Shown: positions 1 to 11,147 of the stretch, one piece after another
How positions within the stretch are numbered: the stretch's first letter is position 1
Layout of the letters: every line of letters begins with the position of its first letter
Assembly: GCA_032433765.1 (NCBI GenBank)
Contig: JAVIAB010000101.1
Span: 58,753,092 to 58,817,091, forward strand
Source: Megaustenia siamemsis
Taxonomy: Eukaryota; Mollusca; Gastropoda; Stylommatophora; Ariophantidae
Direction: 5' to 3'
Length of the DNA: 64,000 nucleotides
Notes under the pieces: model-generated
Database searches by the model: none
What the model was told of the DNA's origin: nothing
What the model saw: only the letters and a program-made list of their open reading frames with translations
Made by a program: the position numbers and the translations under genes

Positions 1-519
1 TCTAACAATAGTACTGCCTTCCATGACCTTCTGGTCACTCTGTGCCAGATAGTGTTAGTAAAATACCCTTGCTTTATTTTTATCTGACGCCTGATATGGA
101 ATACTCGTATTCTTTAGTTTTTATAAGTGTGTGTCGTTTACAGTTTAGCTTTACAGATTTATCGTTTCGCGCCATTTTTTTTCACAAAAACCTGCTCATT
201 TCTCACTTTTCACCTTTTCTGACCAGTAACTTAAACGAAACTTTTTTTTCATTATTCTCTTTTCCTAGTAGCCGGGTGTGCCCATGCAGAGTCGGTGCTA
301 TTCTTTAGTTTGTTTAATTTTGACATTCCAAGAATTCCCGCCTCTTGTCCACACACGACATTGCCACCTCATTATATGCCAACAGGGCGACTCTTCCCAC
401 TGTTTACTCAAGTGTGTATATTTTTTTATCACACTGTGTTTGGAAAATCTGATATTTCTAACGATACCCTGGCATGTTTTGTCATATAAAATGTTTTTAC
501 TTTTGGCTTACGCATCGAG
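1..519. other. No gene recognised
   Basis: AT-rich, pyrimidine-rich sequence upstream of a retroelement relic. Short open frames here have no recognisable motifs or conserved composition. Confidence 0.5.
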
Positions 520-1200
520 TTATTGAGTTATTTGCTGAACATCCTCACTGCACTCCAAACATGTCCATAGGTGCTCAGATCCCCTCCTCAGGAAGTCCCA
601 CAGTGTCCAGCGACTGACTACTCCAGTTTTGTCTTGGTTGATAAGTCTTATTACACGCCCACTAAGTTTTTCATTTATGGCTGTGCCCATCTTAACTTTC
701 ATTTCTTTCATCCGAAGAAGTGACGTGGATTTGTAGTTGTCGAAGTCCTGTGCTCGTCCCACATCTCGGAGGGCACTGATGATGTCCGCCCGATCCATTG
801 GTTGATCGTCCTCAACGACTGAGCAGCTAACAAACCTGTCCGCTCTTTCAATTCCTCGTACTCCCGTATGACCAGGGACATAGACAAAGGTGACCTTACG
901 TATATTTTACTTTTGCAATGGCTCTAACCATTGCATGCGTATAGAGCCCACCTCCACCTTTCTTGTCATGCTCATCAAATCACTTAGTATACATGCGTGG
1001 GTGTAGTCTTGTGACTCTAATCAGATAACTGCCATCGCCTCCATCGTCATGCTACTCGTGGTCATGATGTATGCACCACTGTGTTCTTTGACTATTCTGT
1101 CTGGCGTGCTGTAAATACCAATGCACTTCTTTGGTGTCGTATTACAGATCCGCCTGTAGAGATGACTGCATTTTTCTAATCGATGTTATCGCAGATGAGA
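520..1200 (-). pseudogene. LINE family F relic: RNase H domain and C-terminal tail
   Basis: Read on the minus strand, this is the RNase H end of a non-LTR retrotransposon polyprotein. RNase H removes the RNA strand of the RNA-DNA hybrid during retrotransposition. In order I see VISTGGSVIRHQRSA (about 1170-1125), ILSDLMSM (about 1000-975) and VPGHTGVRGIERADRF (about 880-833), then an open tail of 92 codons from 798 to 520. STGGS stands where the family has YTDGS, so the first catalytic aspartate is lost. In-frame stops also occur, for example just before the VPGH motif. It is therefore a dead 3' fragment. The tail segment recurs at 3385-3590 on the other strand. The order of motifs makes the RNase H identity firm, but the clade is not established. 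Confidence 0.75.
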
Positions 1201-1837
1201 CCGTTGACCTCCGCATTGACCACGATTGAAATCTGTTCCCTACTGTTTCTGTCGAGTGTGACAATACACGAGAATGTCCCACTGAATGACGTAGGGACCG
1301 ATATCTACTCCTCGCCAACGTTGATATTGGTAAGCCAACAGACCTGTTTGATGAGATCTATAGCAGCAGTGATAAACGAGGACAATCCATTTGCGAACTG
1401 TAAAGAATGAGGGGATACAAGTACCAGATCAATAGCACTGTCCTCGTCGCCCGGTCAATTCTATGTCCTGGTGATACAGACACTTGATGTAAACGAGATC
1501 GGTATTATCAAGAACGGTATCAAGTTCTTCACCTTGTTTCTTGAGAGATTTATTTCCTATTTCCCCAGGATTTTCTCTTGACGTTGAAGTCGGCACAGAA
1601 AATCAGTATCTACTCTTGATTGATGATAGCAGGACTTTCTATACACCCCCCCCCCCCCTTGTGATTCGACAATGCCGTCAGGAATCAGAAAGCCAAAACG
1701 TGGTTTCGCTAGTCAACAATTGTTGAAACCGTAAAGACGGAGAAAGATTCCCCCCCTAACTCCTCTCATGAAGGGCAAATGTGTCATAGAAAGTTGTAAG
1801 GTAGAAGAAGATTGAACAGTGGTAAAGCAAGTATTGT
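1201..1837. other. No clear gene; possible further decay of family F
   Basis: This may be the RT-to-RNase H linker of the adjoining minus-strand element, but I see no motif that proves it. It contains a 13-base C run at 1646-1658. Confidence 0.35.
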
Positions 1838-2250
1838 CTTTGCAGACAGTGGTGCAGTAATTATTGTATGAGTTGACAGTGTAAAGTAAGTATTGTATGA
1901 GTTGACAGTGTAAAGTAAGTATTGTATGAGTTGACAGTGTAAAGTAAGTATTGTATGAGTTGACAGTGTAAAGTAAGTATTGTATGAGTTGACAGTGTAA
2001 AGTAAGTATTGTCTGTGTAGACATTCGTCTAGTAAGTAGTGTCTGTGTAGGCGGTGGTATAGACAAATTGTCTATGCAGACAGTGATCTAGTAAGTATAC
2101 CCTTTTCAACAGTGGTTTTGTAAGTAGTGTCTGTGTAGACAGTTGTGTAGCAAATGTGGTCTGTGTAGACAGTGGTATAGCAAGTATTGTCTGTGTAGAC
2201 AATGATCTACTAACTATTCGCCAGTGGTGTAGTCAGTAGTGTCTGAAAAG
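1838..2250. repeat. 29-bp minisatellite with diverged flanking units
   Basis: The core at about 1860-2010 has about five near-identical 29-bp units starting GTATTGTATGAGTTGACAGT. Diverged units of similar length (GTCTGTGTAGACAGTGG type) continue to about 2250. The period is not a multiple of three, so the same short peptides recur in all frames. The 117-codon minus-strand open frame here is a by-product of the repeat. Confidence 0.85.
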
Positions 2251-2549
2251 ACAATGGTGCATAACGTATGTACAGAATGGACTGTGGTTCTGTTTGTGTT
2301 GCCAGAGAAGAGGACTAACATATAGTGAGGTTATGGCGCCTTCAACTAGTTGATGATTAAGTTAGCAGGTATTTTAATCTATTTATAATTAGCTGTCCAC
2401 CGTAGATAATTCTTTCCACCTTATGTTACAGTAGCTTCAATTGTTTATTTTTAGACCTCCTGTTGAACTGTATATAGCTCTCCCAAATCGTTGAATTCGT
2501 CCATAATCCACCAACTGTGTACGCGGGGACAAAATAAAACAACGGGCGG

Positions 2550-2935
2550 GATGTCCATTAATGAAAAGACGATTAGAGGACACGGAGATGGGATTTCTCA
2601 GATGAATGTTGAAAGTTCCCTGGGCAGCTAAAAAGACCAATGACGAAGTTTATAAAGAAGCCAACACAAAAAGGGAGCTCATAAAAACATCAGAAAGAAA
2701 CAATTTTTCGGGCACATCGTGAGAAGAGGAACGTTGGGATACTTGGTTACAACTGGCAAAATAAAAGGAAAGAGAGATCGCGGACGACAAAGAGAGAAAA
2801 TACTGGATAACTTGGTGTCATGGCATGGAAAACGGTCAACAACAGAACTGATACGATGAACTGTAGATAGAAGATTGTGGAATGACATGATCGCTACCCA
2901 AACCGGTATGACACAGGATGATGATGATGTCCATT
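2550..2935 (+). pseudogene. LINE family A2: 3' end of the RT polyprotein, broken
   Basis: This is the C-terminal end of a non-LTR retrotransposon polyprotein, recognisable as FFGHIVRRGTLGYL, TTGKIKGKRDRGRQREK and GKRSTTELIR. The reading frame shifts at about 2690 and has stops. The upstream part (AKKTNDEVYKEANTKREL at about 2630-2685) is in another frame. The copy is 5'-truncated, which is usual for LINEs, and ends in GATGATGATG, the tail shared by families A and A2. The closest relative in the window is 55408-56835 on the other strand, which shares the terminal sequence around the tail. Confidence 0.75.
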
Positions 2936-3384
2936 AACAATTCCCTTATGTTGATAAAAAATCCCACCAAATCACTCCAAACCCATAGTTACTTGTTTAA
3001 CTTCTATGTGGTGACATCTATCTACAATGGCTGTAATCACTGAATAAAAACTAAGCTCAAATTGAATATACATATTGAGCCCGTTAAAGTTAAATACTGA
3101 TTGTTTTCGTAACATAATTTGTAATAACAGTGTGGCAGATTGTGTCAACCATACACGTGTAAGAGAGAACTATTCATAACAAGTGTGGTAAATGCGTTAT
3201 ATTTATTGTGTTTTATTATAATTTTTAAGTTAAAATAATTTCATACGACTCATTATATTTAATATTTTAATGATTATTTTTTTGCCTTTTCGAATGCAAC
3301 ACAATAAATGGGTGTTTTACTGATATATTGCATACGTTTTATGCATAACCAGCACCTCCATTTCATTTCAGGAAATATGAGTTA
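2936..3384. other. AT-rich sequence without a recognised gene
   Basis: Low-complexity AT-rich DNA, especially 3180-3300. No motifs were found on either strand. Confidence 0.5.
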
Positions 3385-3590
3385 CAGTGGGCACAGCCAG
3401 AAATGAGAAACTTAGTGGCCGTGTAAGAAGACTTATCAACCAACATGGCACTGGAGTCGTCAGTCTCTGGACACTGCGGGAATTGCTGAGGAGGGGATCT
3501 GAGCACCTATGGACATGTTCGGAGTGCAATGATGATGACCCGCAAATAACTCAATAAAATGTCTTGAACGTTAAGGAATTGACCAGACAG
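3385..3590 (+). pseudogene. LINE family F relic: C-terminal tail only
   Basis: The translated segment NEKLSGRVRRLINQHGTGVV followed by WTLRELLRRGSEHLWTCSEC matches, with substitutions, the tail at 520-700, which reads in the opposite direction. Only about 60 codons and a short 3' flank are left, so this is a severely 5'-truncated insertion. It has no function of its own. Confidence 0.7.
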
Positions 3591-3639
3591 TGAGTAGAAA
3601 GCGACAGTGAGTGTTGGCGGTGCTTGATATCGAGTTTTG

Positions 3640-4110
3640 TAAGACTTTACAGAAATTACGAAATGTTAAAAGTTGTATCTTTTCCAAATTCATGTGTGGT
3701 ACAGAAACATGGACATTAAATAAAAACAAACTGCGCAGAGAAAAGTAGACTATGAAATCTGCATCTATACAAAAATAAGGTGAATTGAAATGAAGGAGAA
3801 GACAAATAGAGATAATCTGTAGACTCTGAAACAAAAATGAAAAAAGGACTACATTTCATAATTCAAACAAGACAACAACATTTTTTGGACATGTGAAGAG
3901 ACACAAAACTGTCTAGTGAAGGTCATCTTGGAAGGGAAAATACAAGGTGGACGTGCGTAGGAAACCAAGACTTAACTGGATTAATAGCATCAAAAGATGG
4001 ACACCTGAACCTATAATAAGATGCACCATCAAGACAAGAGACATAGTAAACTGACTCTCCTTGGCTTTAACCATTGATGTGGAGAGGGCACTGACATGGA
4101 GCGAACTCAG
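3640..4110 (+). pseudogene. Degraded LINE C-terminal fragment, family unclear
   Basis: Scattered motifs typical of the end of endonuclease-RT LINE polyproteins can be read: CGTETWTLNKNKLRR (about 3700-3735), FFGHVKRHK (about 3880-3905) and VILEGKIQGGRA (about 3920-3955). Several stops and frame changes separate them. It resembles families A and C without matching either closely. I infer an old 5'-truncated insertion. Confidence 0.55.
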
Positions 4111-4390
4111 TAGTATCGATGACAGTGTCTTTCTTTTGATCATTCTTTCTGTGAATTAAACAGGACGGCATTGTTAATGTCTTCAATGTCTACTTCATAG
4201 TTGATGTATGTTACAAAATGGAACACGGAACTGCTAGGGACCGAATTGAGATATCGCCACATTAGTTCTGCTACCAGTGGGTGATGTGAACGGCTAACCA
4301 TTCCTCTGAAGATGCACCTAGAATGCCCAGATAATATCACAGTGCCCGTTTCACAGTAATATGTGCATATATGAGCTCTTTCAGTTTTAT

Positions 4391-5830
4391 AAATGTTATC
4401 ATCATCATCAAGTACAAAGCCTGCTGGCGTAGGTAATCATGTCTCTCCACAACTTTCAATCACGACAGTTATTTAACATTTATGTTGCTAACCTTCTGCA
4501 ATGTCATTCTCTTAAGCTGTCTGGTATCTTTTCTCTTTTCCTCCCTCTATATCTTCGTCCCTCAATTGTCCCAGTCTTCTTCTTCTTCTATCCTTCCTCT
4601 GCCGCCGTTGGCGTCGAGGGAGAAACAATCTGCGATTCTTTGCTCTTCTGTTGGCCTCAGTTATGTTATTCCTCCTAGTGACTCTAGTATTCCATTTATC
4701 CATCTCTTTCTCGGTCTTCCTCTTAATCTGGCGTTTTCGTAGCGTTTATTTAAGGCTCTTTGAGTCATTGTTAGTTCTTTTTGTCTTATAATGTGGCCGA
4801 ACCAATTTATCTGTTATTTCTTTATGTATTCGATGGCTGATTCAATTTCGAGTTTCTTCCTCAGGTCAGTGTTCTTTACTCTGTCCGTGTCCCTTAATCT
4901 GTTTCCTGTCATTCTTCTGATACATTTCATTTCGGTGGTCGTTATCTTTCTTATTGTTCTAGAGTCCAGCGTCCAATTATGGCACTGATAACACAGAGTT
5001 GGTAGAAAATTAATTTGTATATTGCCCTTTTTGCATTCGTAGTTATTGCTTTGTTTTTCAATAGTGTTGTTGATACTTGGCCTATAACTCGGCATGCTTT
5101 GTTACACCTTATATCTATCTCTGTCTCTTCGTTATTGTCTTGTGTTAACGTGCTACCCAGATATTTAAAATTGTCTACTTGCTTCAAAGTTGTATTATCT
5201 ATTATGATGTTTAGTTTTTCTTTCTTTCTCGCTATTGCCATTACATCGGTTTTGCTTATGTTGATTTTCATGTTGTATTGTTTACAAGTGTTGTTTAGCC
5301 TGTTATTATGTTCTTGTAGGTCCTCAGTTATTTCATGTATCAGAGCTTGGTCGTCTGCAAATAGTATTTCATTTATTTCTTTCTCTCTTCTGTTGTTTTC
5401 TGGTACGTATATTTCGTTCTCTTTTGTGTTATCGCTTGTTATCATCCGTGTTGGTATATTTCCTTGGATTGGGCATGCTAATGTGCATATATTGTCCATG
5501 TATGTGATGAAAAGTAAAGGGGAAAGCACGCAGCCTTGTCTTACACAGGAGTTAATGGTGAAATTTTTAGAGTAGCCTGCTGAAGATCTTACTAGATCTA
5601 GAGATTCTTACTTTTCCCACTTGTTCCAATATATTCTAGTTGTTCTCTTCTCATTACATGGCCAAATAAATATGATTGTTTCTTCCTAATATTCGAAATT
5701 AGCTCTCTTTTTGCTTTGGCCTCTTCAGAACGTTTTCATTACTCTTCTTAGCTGTCCATGGTATTCTCAACATACTTCTGTAAAACCACATTTCTACAGA
5801 CTCCAGAGATATTCTTGTCTAAACCACTGA
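4391..5830 (-). mobile_element. LINE family A 3' end, split by a nested LINE B
   Basis: The 3' tail (ATCATCATCATCA, about 4396-4408) and the last ~165 bp of family A end near 4573. The same element resumes at about 5618 with the sequence that follows in the uninterrupted copy at 9566: the FFGHVMRREQLEY region, then the WTAKNSNEEV and FYRRMLRIPWT region. Homology stops near 5830, so this copy is 5'-truncated. The intervening 1.04 kb is a different LINE on the same strand. The frame is broken throughout. Confidence 0.75.
4574..5617 (-). mobile_element. LINE family B fragment nested in LINE A (RT motif C and C-terminal domain)
   Basis: This is a 5'-truncated non-LTR retrotransposon. Reading from 5605 downward I see VRQGCVLSPLLF (RT motif B region), FADDQALIHE (motif C, with the two catalytic aspartates), FKYLGSTLTQDNN, WTLDSRTIRKIT and EMKCIRRMTGN. 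The final basic region is rich in KNRRLFLPRR-type residues. The longest open frame is 5529-4951 (192 codons), and the C-terminal part sits in other frames, so there are at least two frameshifts. The 3' end carries (GAA)n on its own strand. A short TCCCA-like match flanks the insert. The arrangement parallels 62172-64000. Confidence 0.8.
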
Positions 5831-6029
5831 ATGTCCAGAACTATTAAAGAACAATAATTTCTATATAAGTGCTTCCACTATTATGTTTTCACGAGCGATG
5901 ATTAATAAACTTGATTATGATTATATAATGACTCAGAAAGTCTGTCACGATTGATGTTGTAACTATAAATGTGCTGAATACAACCATTAGATAAAGATCA
6001 ATAAATATGCAGGTCCCATAACACTTCTT

Positions 6030-7590
6030 TGAATATTTCTGGTCCTTCTCCATTATCCTTAATATTTACTTCTGTTCATTCATCATTATAAACTCGTTAA
6101 TTTATTCTATCAATCGTTCCTTTATGCTTTCTTGTTCAATCAATATTTATCCTTCCTTTGATCTTAAACATCCAGTTTTTGATTGTGTTTTTTTCTTCCA
6201 GTTAATTCATCAATACGTTGAGCTACCAATGCCAAACCTGGACCCTAGATGCAAGAACAAAAAAAGAATAACCTCTACAGAGATGAAATGTGTTAGACGA
6301 ATGACAGGAAACAGTCTGAGAGATAAGATCAGAAATGAAGAACTGAGAAAAAAGCTAGGAATATATAAGGAAACAACATATATAATGGTTTGGCCACGTG
6401 ACAAGGCAGAAAGAACAAAACACAACACAACGAGCCTTCAACAAACGTTGTGAGAACACCATACGTAAGGGTCGACCACGAAAAAGATGGGTCGATGGAA
6501 TATTAGAAGCACTAGCAAACATAACAGCAGCAGAGGCGAAAAGAAGAGCAAAAGACCGCAAATTATATCTCCTCTCGACGCTGAAAGGTAGATGAGGAAG
6601 GAAAGAAGAAGAAGAAGAAGAAGGATTCATCAATTTGTTTGTATATAGCTTTAGCATCTCCTTTTTGTTGCATTTCAATCTCTTTCCATCTCTGTTTTAG
6701 CCATGCTTCTTTTGCTTCGTTGCATTTTATTAAAATTTATTTATTTAATATTATATACTCATCGTTATTTTCTTTATTTCTTCTTCTTGTATCCATTAGT
6801 TGCAAAATGGCATCAGTCATCCATCTCTTTCTTGAATTTGTTCTCACTGGTGGTATGAACTCTTTTGATGTTTGTTGCGTTTCTTTTTTTTTTTTTTTTG
6901 TGCATTTCCCATTGTTCATCAATGCTTTTTAACTTTTCTATTGCATTGTACCAGTTCGGATTTGGGATTTTATATTTGTCTTACAATTTCTTGTCTGATT
7001 TGCGTAAATCTAAATTTAACTTGATGTTAACTGAGGCTTGTTTTTTTTTTTTAATTTTACTCTAAGCTTTCCCACAACTAGTACATGATCACTAATGCAA
7101 TGTACTCCTGGTCTAGTTTTCACTAACACCAAAGCGTTTCTAAATCTGTTGCTTTCATTATATAATCAATTTGATTACGTGCGTTGTCTCCTGGTATTTT
7201 CCATGTCCACAGACGTCTTGGATGTTGCTTAAACCAGGTGTTTCCTATCATCATGCTGTGTGTTCTTGCCCAGTCAATAAGTTTCTCACCTCTTTCATTC
7301 TTCTCGCCTAAGTCATAATGACCAACTACTTCCTCAACTCTTTCCTTTCCTACTTTTGCGATCCCCTAGAATTATGATGTTTTCATGTGGTTTGCATTCA
7401 CAAAGTGCCTTATTTAACTCGTTGTAAAATTTTTCAGTTATTTCCTCTAGACTGTCTGCTGTTGTTGCATAAACTTGTATAATATTTATATCTATTGATT
7501 TTCCATTCAATTTCACTAAAATGTATATGTCAGATATGTAAATGGCAATATATTCTTGTGAGTTCCTTCTTAATCTGCCTTTCATGGAAT
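6030..7590 (-). mobile_element. LINE family A 5' half: endonuclease and linker
   Basis: The minus strand from about 7585 reads MKGRLRRNSQEYIAIYI, INIIQVYATTADSLEE and NIIILGDRKSRKGK. These are the features of an APE-type endonuclease, where the last stretch normally reads GDFNAKVG. Next come motifs equivalent to the IDYI and SDH regions, then PPVRTNSRKRWMTDAILQLM, EAKEAWLKQRWKEIE and, beyond an inserted LINE B, EVNIKDNGEGPEI. This is the endonuclease and the spacer before the RT. Stops and frameshifts are numerous. The catalytic GDxN motif reads GDRKS, so it would be inactive even in frame. Confidence 0.75.
6215..6624 (+). mobile_element. LINE family B, 5'-truncated copy with 10-bp TSD
   Basis: A 410-bp insertion is bounded by ATTCATCAAT at 6205-6214 and again at 6625-6634. 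Inside, the + strand reads NLDPRCKNKKRITSTEMKC, VRRMTGNSLRDKIRNEELRK, then GRPRKRWVDGILEALANIT and AKRRAKDRKLYLLSTL, and ends in (GAA)n at about 6601-6623. The frame shifts once, near 6400-6450. The host LINE A sequence is continuous across the gap (...AIYKQIDE / LTGRK...). This shows a real target-primed insertion and dates B after A here. Confidence 0.88.
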
Positions 7591-8200
7591 GATATATATT
7601 TTGAAGTCTTTAGCTCTTCAGTTGACCTCTTCGGTTGTTATGTTTCCTTGTGTTTCTAATCTTTAATCAATTTATCTCTTTCGTGGTCGACCCAAGAGTC
7701 GTGTGTTCTTACAACGTTTATTTAAGGAATGTTGTATTGTGCTTTGGTCGTTTTATTTTATCACGTGGCCGAACCAATTTATTTCCTATTTCCTTATGTA
7801 TCGGACACTATTCCTATCTTCTTTTTAAGTACTTTATTTCTTATTGTATTTCTATTTCCTGACATCGGTCTAAACATGTCATCCCGGTAGTGGTTATTTA
7901 TCTTATTGTTCTTGAGTTCAGTTCTGACGTTGGTACATAGATTGTATTCTACGAAGCTGGAATGAAGATTATATTTTAGAATGCCCGTTATGCCTCTAGT
8001 GTTATTTCCTTATTGATTAATAATAGTGGTGATAGATGTTAAATGACTTGGCAAACCTTGCTGCATCTTGAGTATATTTCTGCTGCTTGTGAATTGTCGT
8101 CTGTCAATAGGCGTTCTGGATATTTAATTCCACCATTTATTACTATTGCCTGCCATCTGTTCATTACGTCGATTATTATGTTTCATTTTTTGATTTACAG
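7585..8200 (-). mobile_element. LINE family B, diverged C-terminal fragment
   Basis: The sequence aligns by eye with 62230-62800, beginning with the TTTTGCTCTTCTGTT region. It continues through the GRPRKR, WFGHVAR, WTLDARTIRK and FKYLGS-coding blocks in the same order and on the same strand. It is more diverged than the other B copies and has many stops. It abuts the endonuclease part of LINE A near 7590, so it may be another insertion into that element, though I could not find the continuation of A beyond 8200. Confidence 0.65.
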
Positions 8201-9317
8201 TATGGACAGTCTGCGATATATATATACACACACATATTTATGAACATGTATAAATTACAAACATGTTAATGGGGATATGGAAAATTCACTGGATATGGAT
8301 TTTTTGAAAGTCATTAAGTGTTTGTGTGTGTGGGGGGGAGGGGGGGAGGAGAAGATGTCTCTTCACGACACCAAAGATCGAAGTAACAAGATATCGCTGG
8401 TAAACAGAGAGAACGATACACAGATTTTGATTGAAATAAAAGTTGTCTGACAAGGACAAATGTGGAACAGAGAGTTGGGTTTGGAAGGTCGTTATCGTCA
8501 ACTACAATATGCCCTGCCTATGATTGTTATTTCTACCATTTATTAAACACGTTTGTATTGTTTATTACACTGACATTCTTTCTCATATTTCTCGTCCATA
8601 CAATAATACAGAACAAAACTCTCAATATTGTATTTATTTATTGCTGTTTAAAGACGCTACAAGAAACAATCTAGGGAGATTAGACATGAACATGCTACTT
8701 TAGTTCCTGTCTCTGACTCCCTGTCGTCAACTTGGTTTTTGGTTTCTTGCAAAAATTGCTGTCACAGCTGTTGCCATGTTGTTAACTAGGTCTGCATGAA
8801 GGGAAAGACAGGGAGAAAAAATAATAGGGAAATTAAATTTCTCAATAAATGTACTCGTATAACCGGACTTTATATTGGCTGTGTTAATGTTGTTTGCTTT
8901 TTCTGTGAGTTGAGTTATCGAGGGATGTATGCACGTTTTTGAATTGTCTGCCCGTTTTCTCATTGGCCTTGCTAAAAAAAGTAAACATAAGTCTAATGCC
9001 ACCTATCACACATGAATAGCTTCGGTGTAAAATTTAATTGATGTCCGTCAGCAATGGACTGTATCAAGTACTTTCTATATTGTCTCTGCAACACGATTCA
9101 TTTATGTCGGATGTCATGGGTGTAGGTAAAGAAGGAATTGAGAGTCAAAACTTCGAACAACACGTTTGGCCCTTTGGAAACTTGACAGACGGTTCGTATC
9201 AAACAATCGTAATCTGTCAGCAGTTTGGAAATATATTAGTGTCTTATCTTGAATGTAAGGAATCAATAAAACAACACAGCTCTACACTCTGGAATGAAAC
9301 AATTATACAAGCATCCG
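8201..9317. other. No gene recognised; short low-complexity tracts
   Basis: The stretch contains TATATATACACACACAT at about 8216-8234 and a TG/G-rich tract at about 8318-8350. An open frame at 9038-9343 has no recognisable motif, and its 3' end overlaps a LINE relic. Confidence 0.45.
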
Positions 9318-9445
9318 TCTACAGCTATCATTCTTATCAATGACAAAAAAGGAGACATCTTGTTATCAGGGTAAAGAGAGACAGAAAGATGGGTTGACCA
9401 TTTCAAAGAAATAAGAAAACCGCAACCATTAACCTTTAGCAGACA
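9318..9445 (+). pseudogene. LINE relic: pre-RT linker fragment
   Basis: The + strand can be read as AIILINDKKGDILLSG, stop, then ERWVDHFKEIRKPQPLTF. This is the short block that precedes the RT domain in endonuclease-RT LINEs (a 'D..G......RW..HF...LN' pattern). Only about 40 codons are left, with one stop. The family is unassigned. Confidence 0.5.
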
Positions 9446-10967
9446 CATATGTAAATGTTTAGCAAGCCTCATTTTGAACGCACACATTTAATAAGGCAAT
9501 TTTTACAACTTCACAGTTGCTAACAATGAAATAATATTGTGTTATTTAAAGTAATGTGGTCATGATATCATCATCATCATCAAGTACCGGGCCTAGTGGC
9601 GTAGGTGATCATGTCTCTCCACAACATTCGATCTCGGCAGCTATTTATCATTTCTGTTGTTGACCTTCTGCCAAGCCATTCTCTTAAGCTGTCTGTTATT
9701 TTTTCTCTTTGCTTCCCTCTATCTCTTCGTCCCTCAATTTTTCCAGTTGTTAAAATATATTCAAGTTGTTCTCTTCTCATTACATGACCAAAAAATGATG
9801 ATTGTCTCTTCCTAACATTGGAAATTAGGTCTCTTTTTGCTTTGACCTTTCTCAGAACCTCTTCATTACTGTTCTTAGCTGTCCATGGTATTCTCAACAT
9901 TCTTCTGTAAAACCACATTTCTACAGACTCAAGTGATTTTCTTGTCTGTTGTCCTATTGTCCATGATTCGCATCCGTATGTTAAGACTGGCTCTACGTAA
10001 CATTTAAGAACTCTTTTTTATTGTTTCTATTGTCAAAAATGGATTGCATAGTGTTTTCCTCATTTTTTGGAACGCTGCTTTTGCCTGAGCCATTCTACAT
10101 CTCACCTCTTTTGTACATCTTCCGTCTGAGGTTAACAAAGTTCCCAAATATTTAAATTCATTTACCTGTTTTAATAGTGTTCCACTTGTCTTTATTTTGC
10201 ACTGAGGTGATATCTTTTCTTTGTTGTTACCATTACCTCTGTCTTTTTGCTATTAAGGCTGAGTCCTTTATTTTTGCTTTCCTTCACTACAATGTCCAAC
10301 ATTTCTTGTAACTCATTTTCACTCTTAGCAATTAATACCGTATCATCAGCATACCTTAGATTATTTATATTATGACCTCCAAATTGTTATTCCACGCATG
10401 CCCCCTCCCCTTTTCTCCCCTGGATCTTAAAGTAATTTCATTACACATATTTTAAAAAAAAAACTTATGACAGCACGTACGCTTGCCTAACACCTTGTTT
10501 TATTTGTTGAAACATTCACAATTGATTACCAGTTCATATGGCCGCTGTTCGTTGACAATACATGCTCTTTATTATTCTTAGATCTTTGCTGTCTACGTTT
10601 ATGCTTTCTAAAATGTTGATTATTTCTTGATGCTTTACTTTATCAAATGCCTTGGTGTAATCTATGAAACATAGGTATAGATCTGTTTTCACCTCTATGG
10701 TTCTTTCTTCTAAAGATCTTATGATATAAATGACATTGCTTGTTCCTTTACCTCCAACGAAACCACCCTGTTCATCACTAATTTCTGGATTGATTTTGTT
10801 TCGCACTTTTTGCATATTATTCTTAGTAATATTTTAGTCATGTGACTCATAATGCTTAATGTGCGATGATCATCGCATTCAATCGCACCAGATATATTTG
10901 GTAGGACTATGAATATTGATTTTATCTTGACGTCTGGTATATATCCGGTGTTGTAGATATAATTCAA

Positions 10968-11078
10968 CAATAATAAAAAAAAGGAAAAAAATGGTATGGT
11001 GACAGCTTTACGTGGAAATGGACGAAACAAAAGTCAACGTTTCGGCAAGAGGCCTTCGGCTGGACGAACAACAAACAC

Positions 11079-11147
<69 letters not shown>

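Noticed and set aside
5015..5575. 186-codon + strand frame
   Set aside because: It is the antisense of the LINE B RT domain. The minus strand has the recognisable FADDQ motif.
11084..11146. The TA tract as a regulatory or origin element
   Set aside because: It is a simple microsatellite in the non-coding part of a retroelement.
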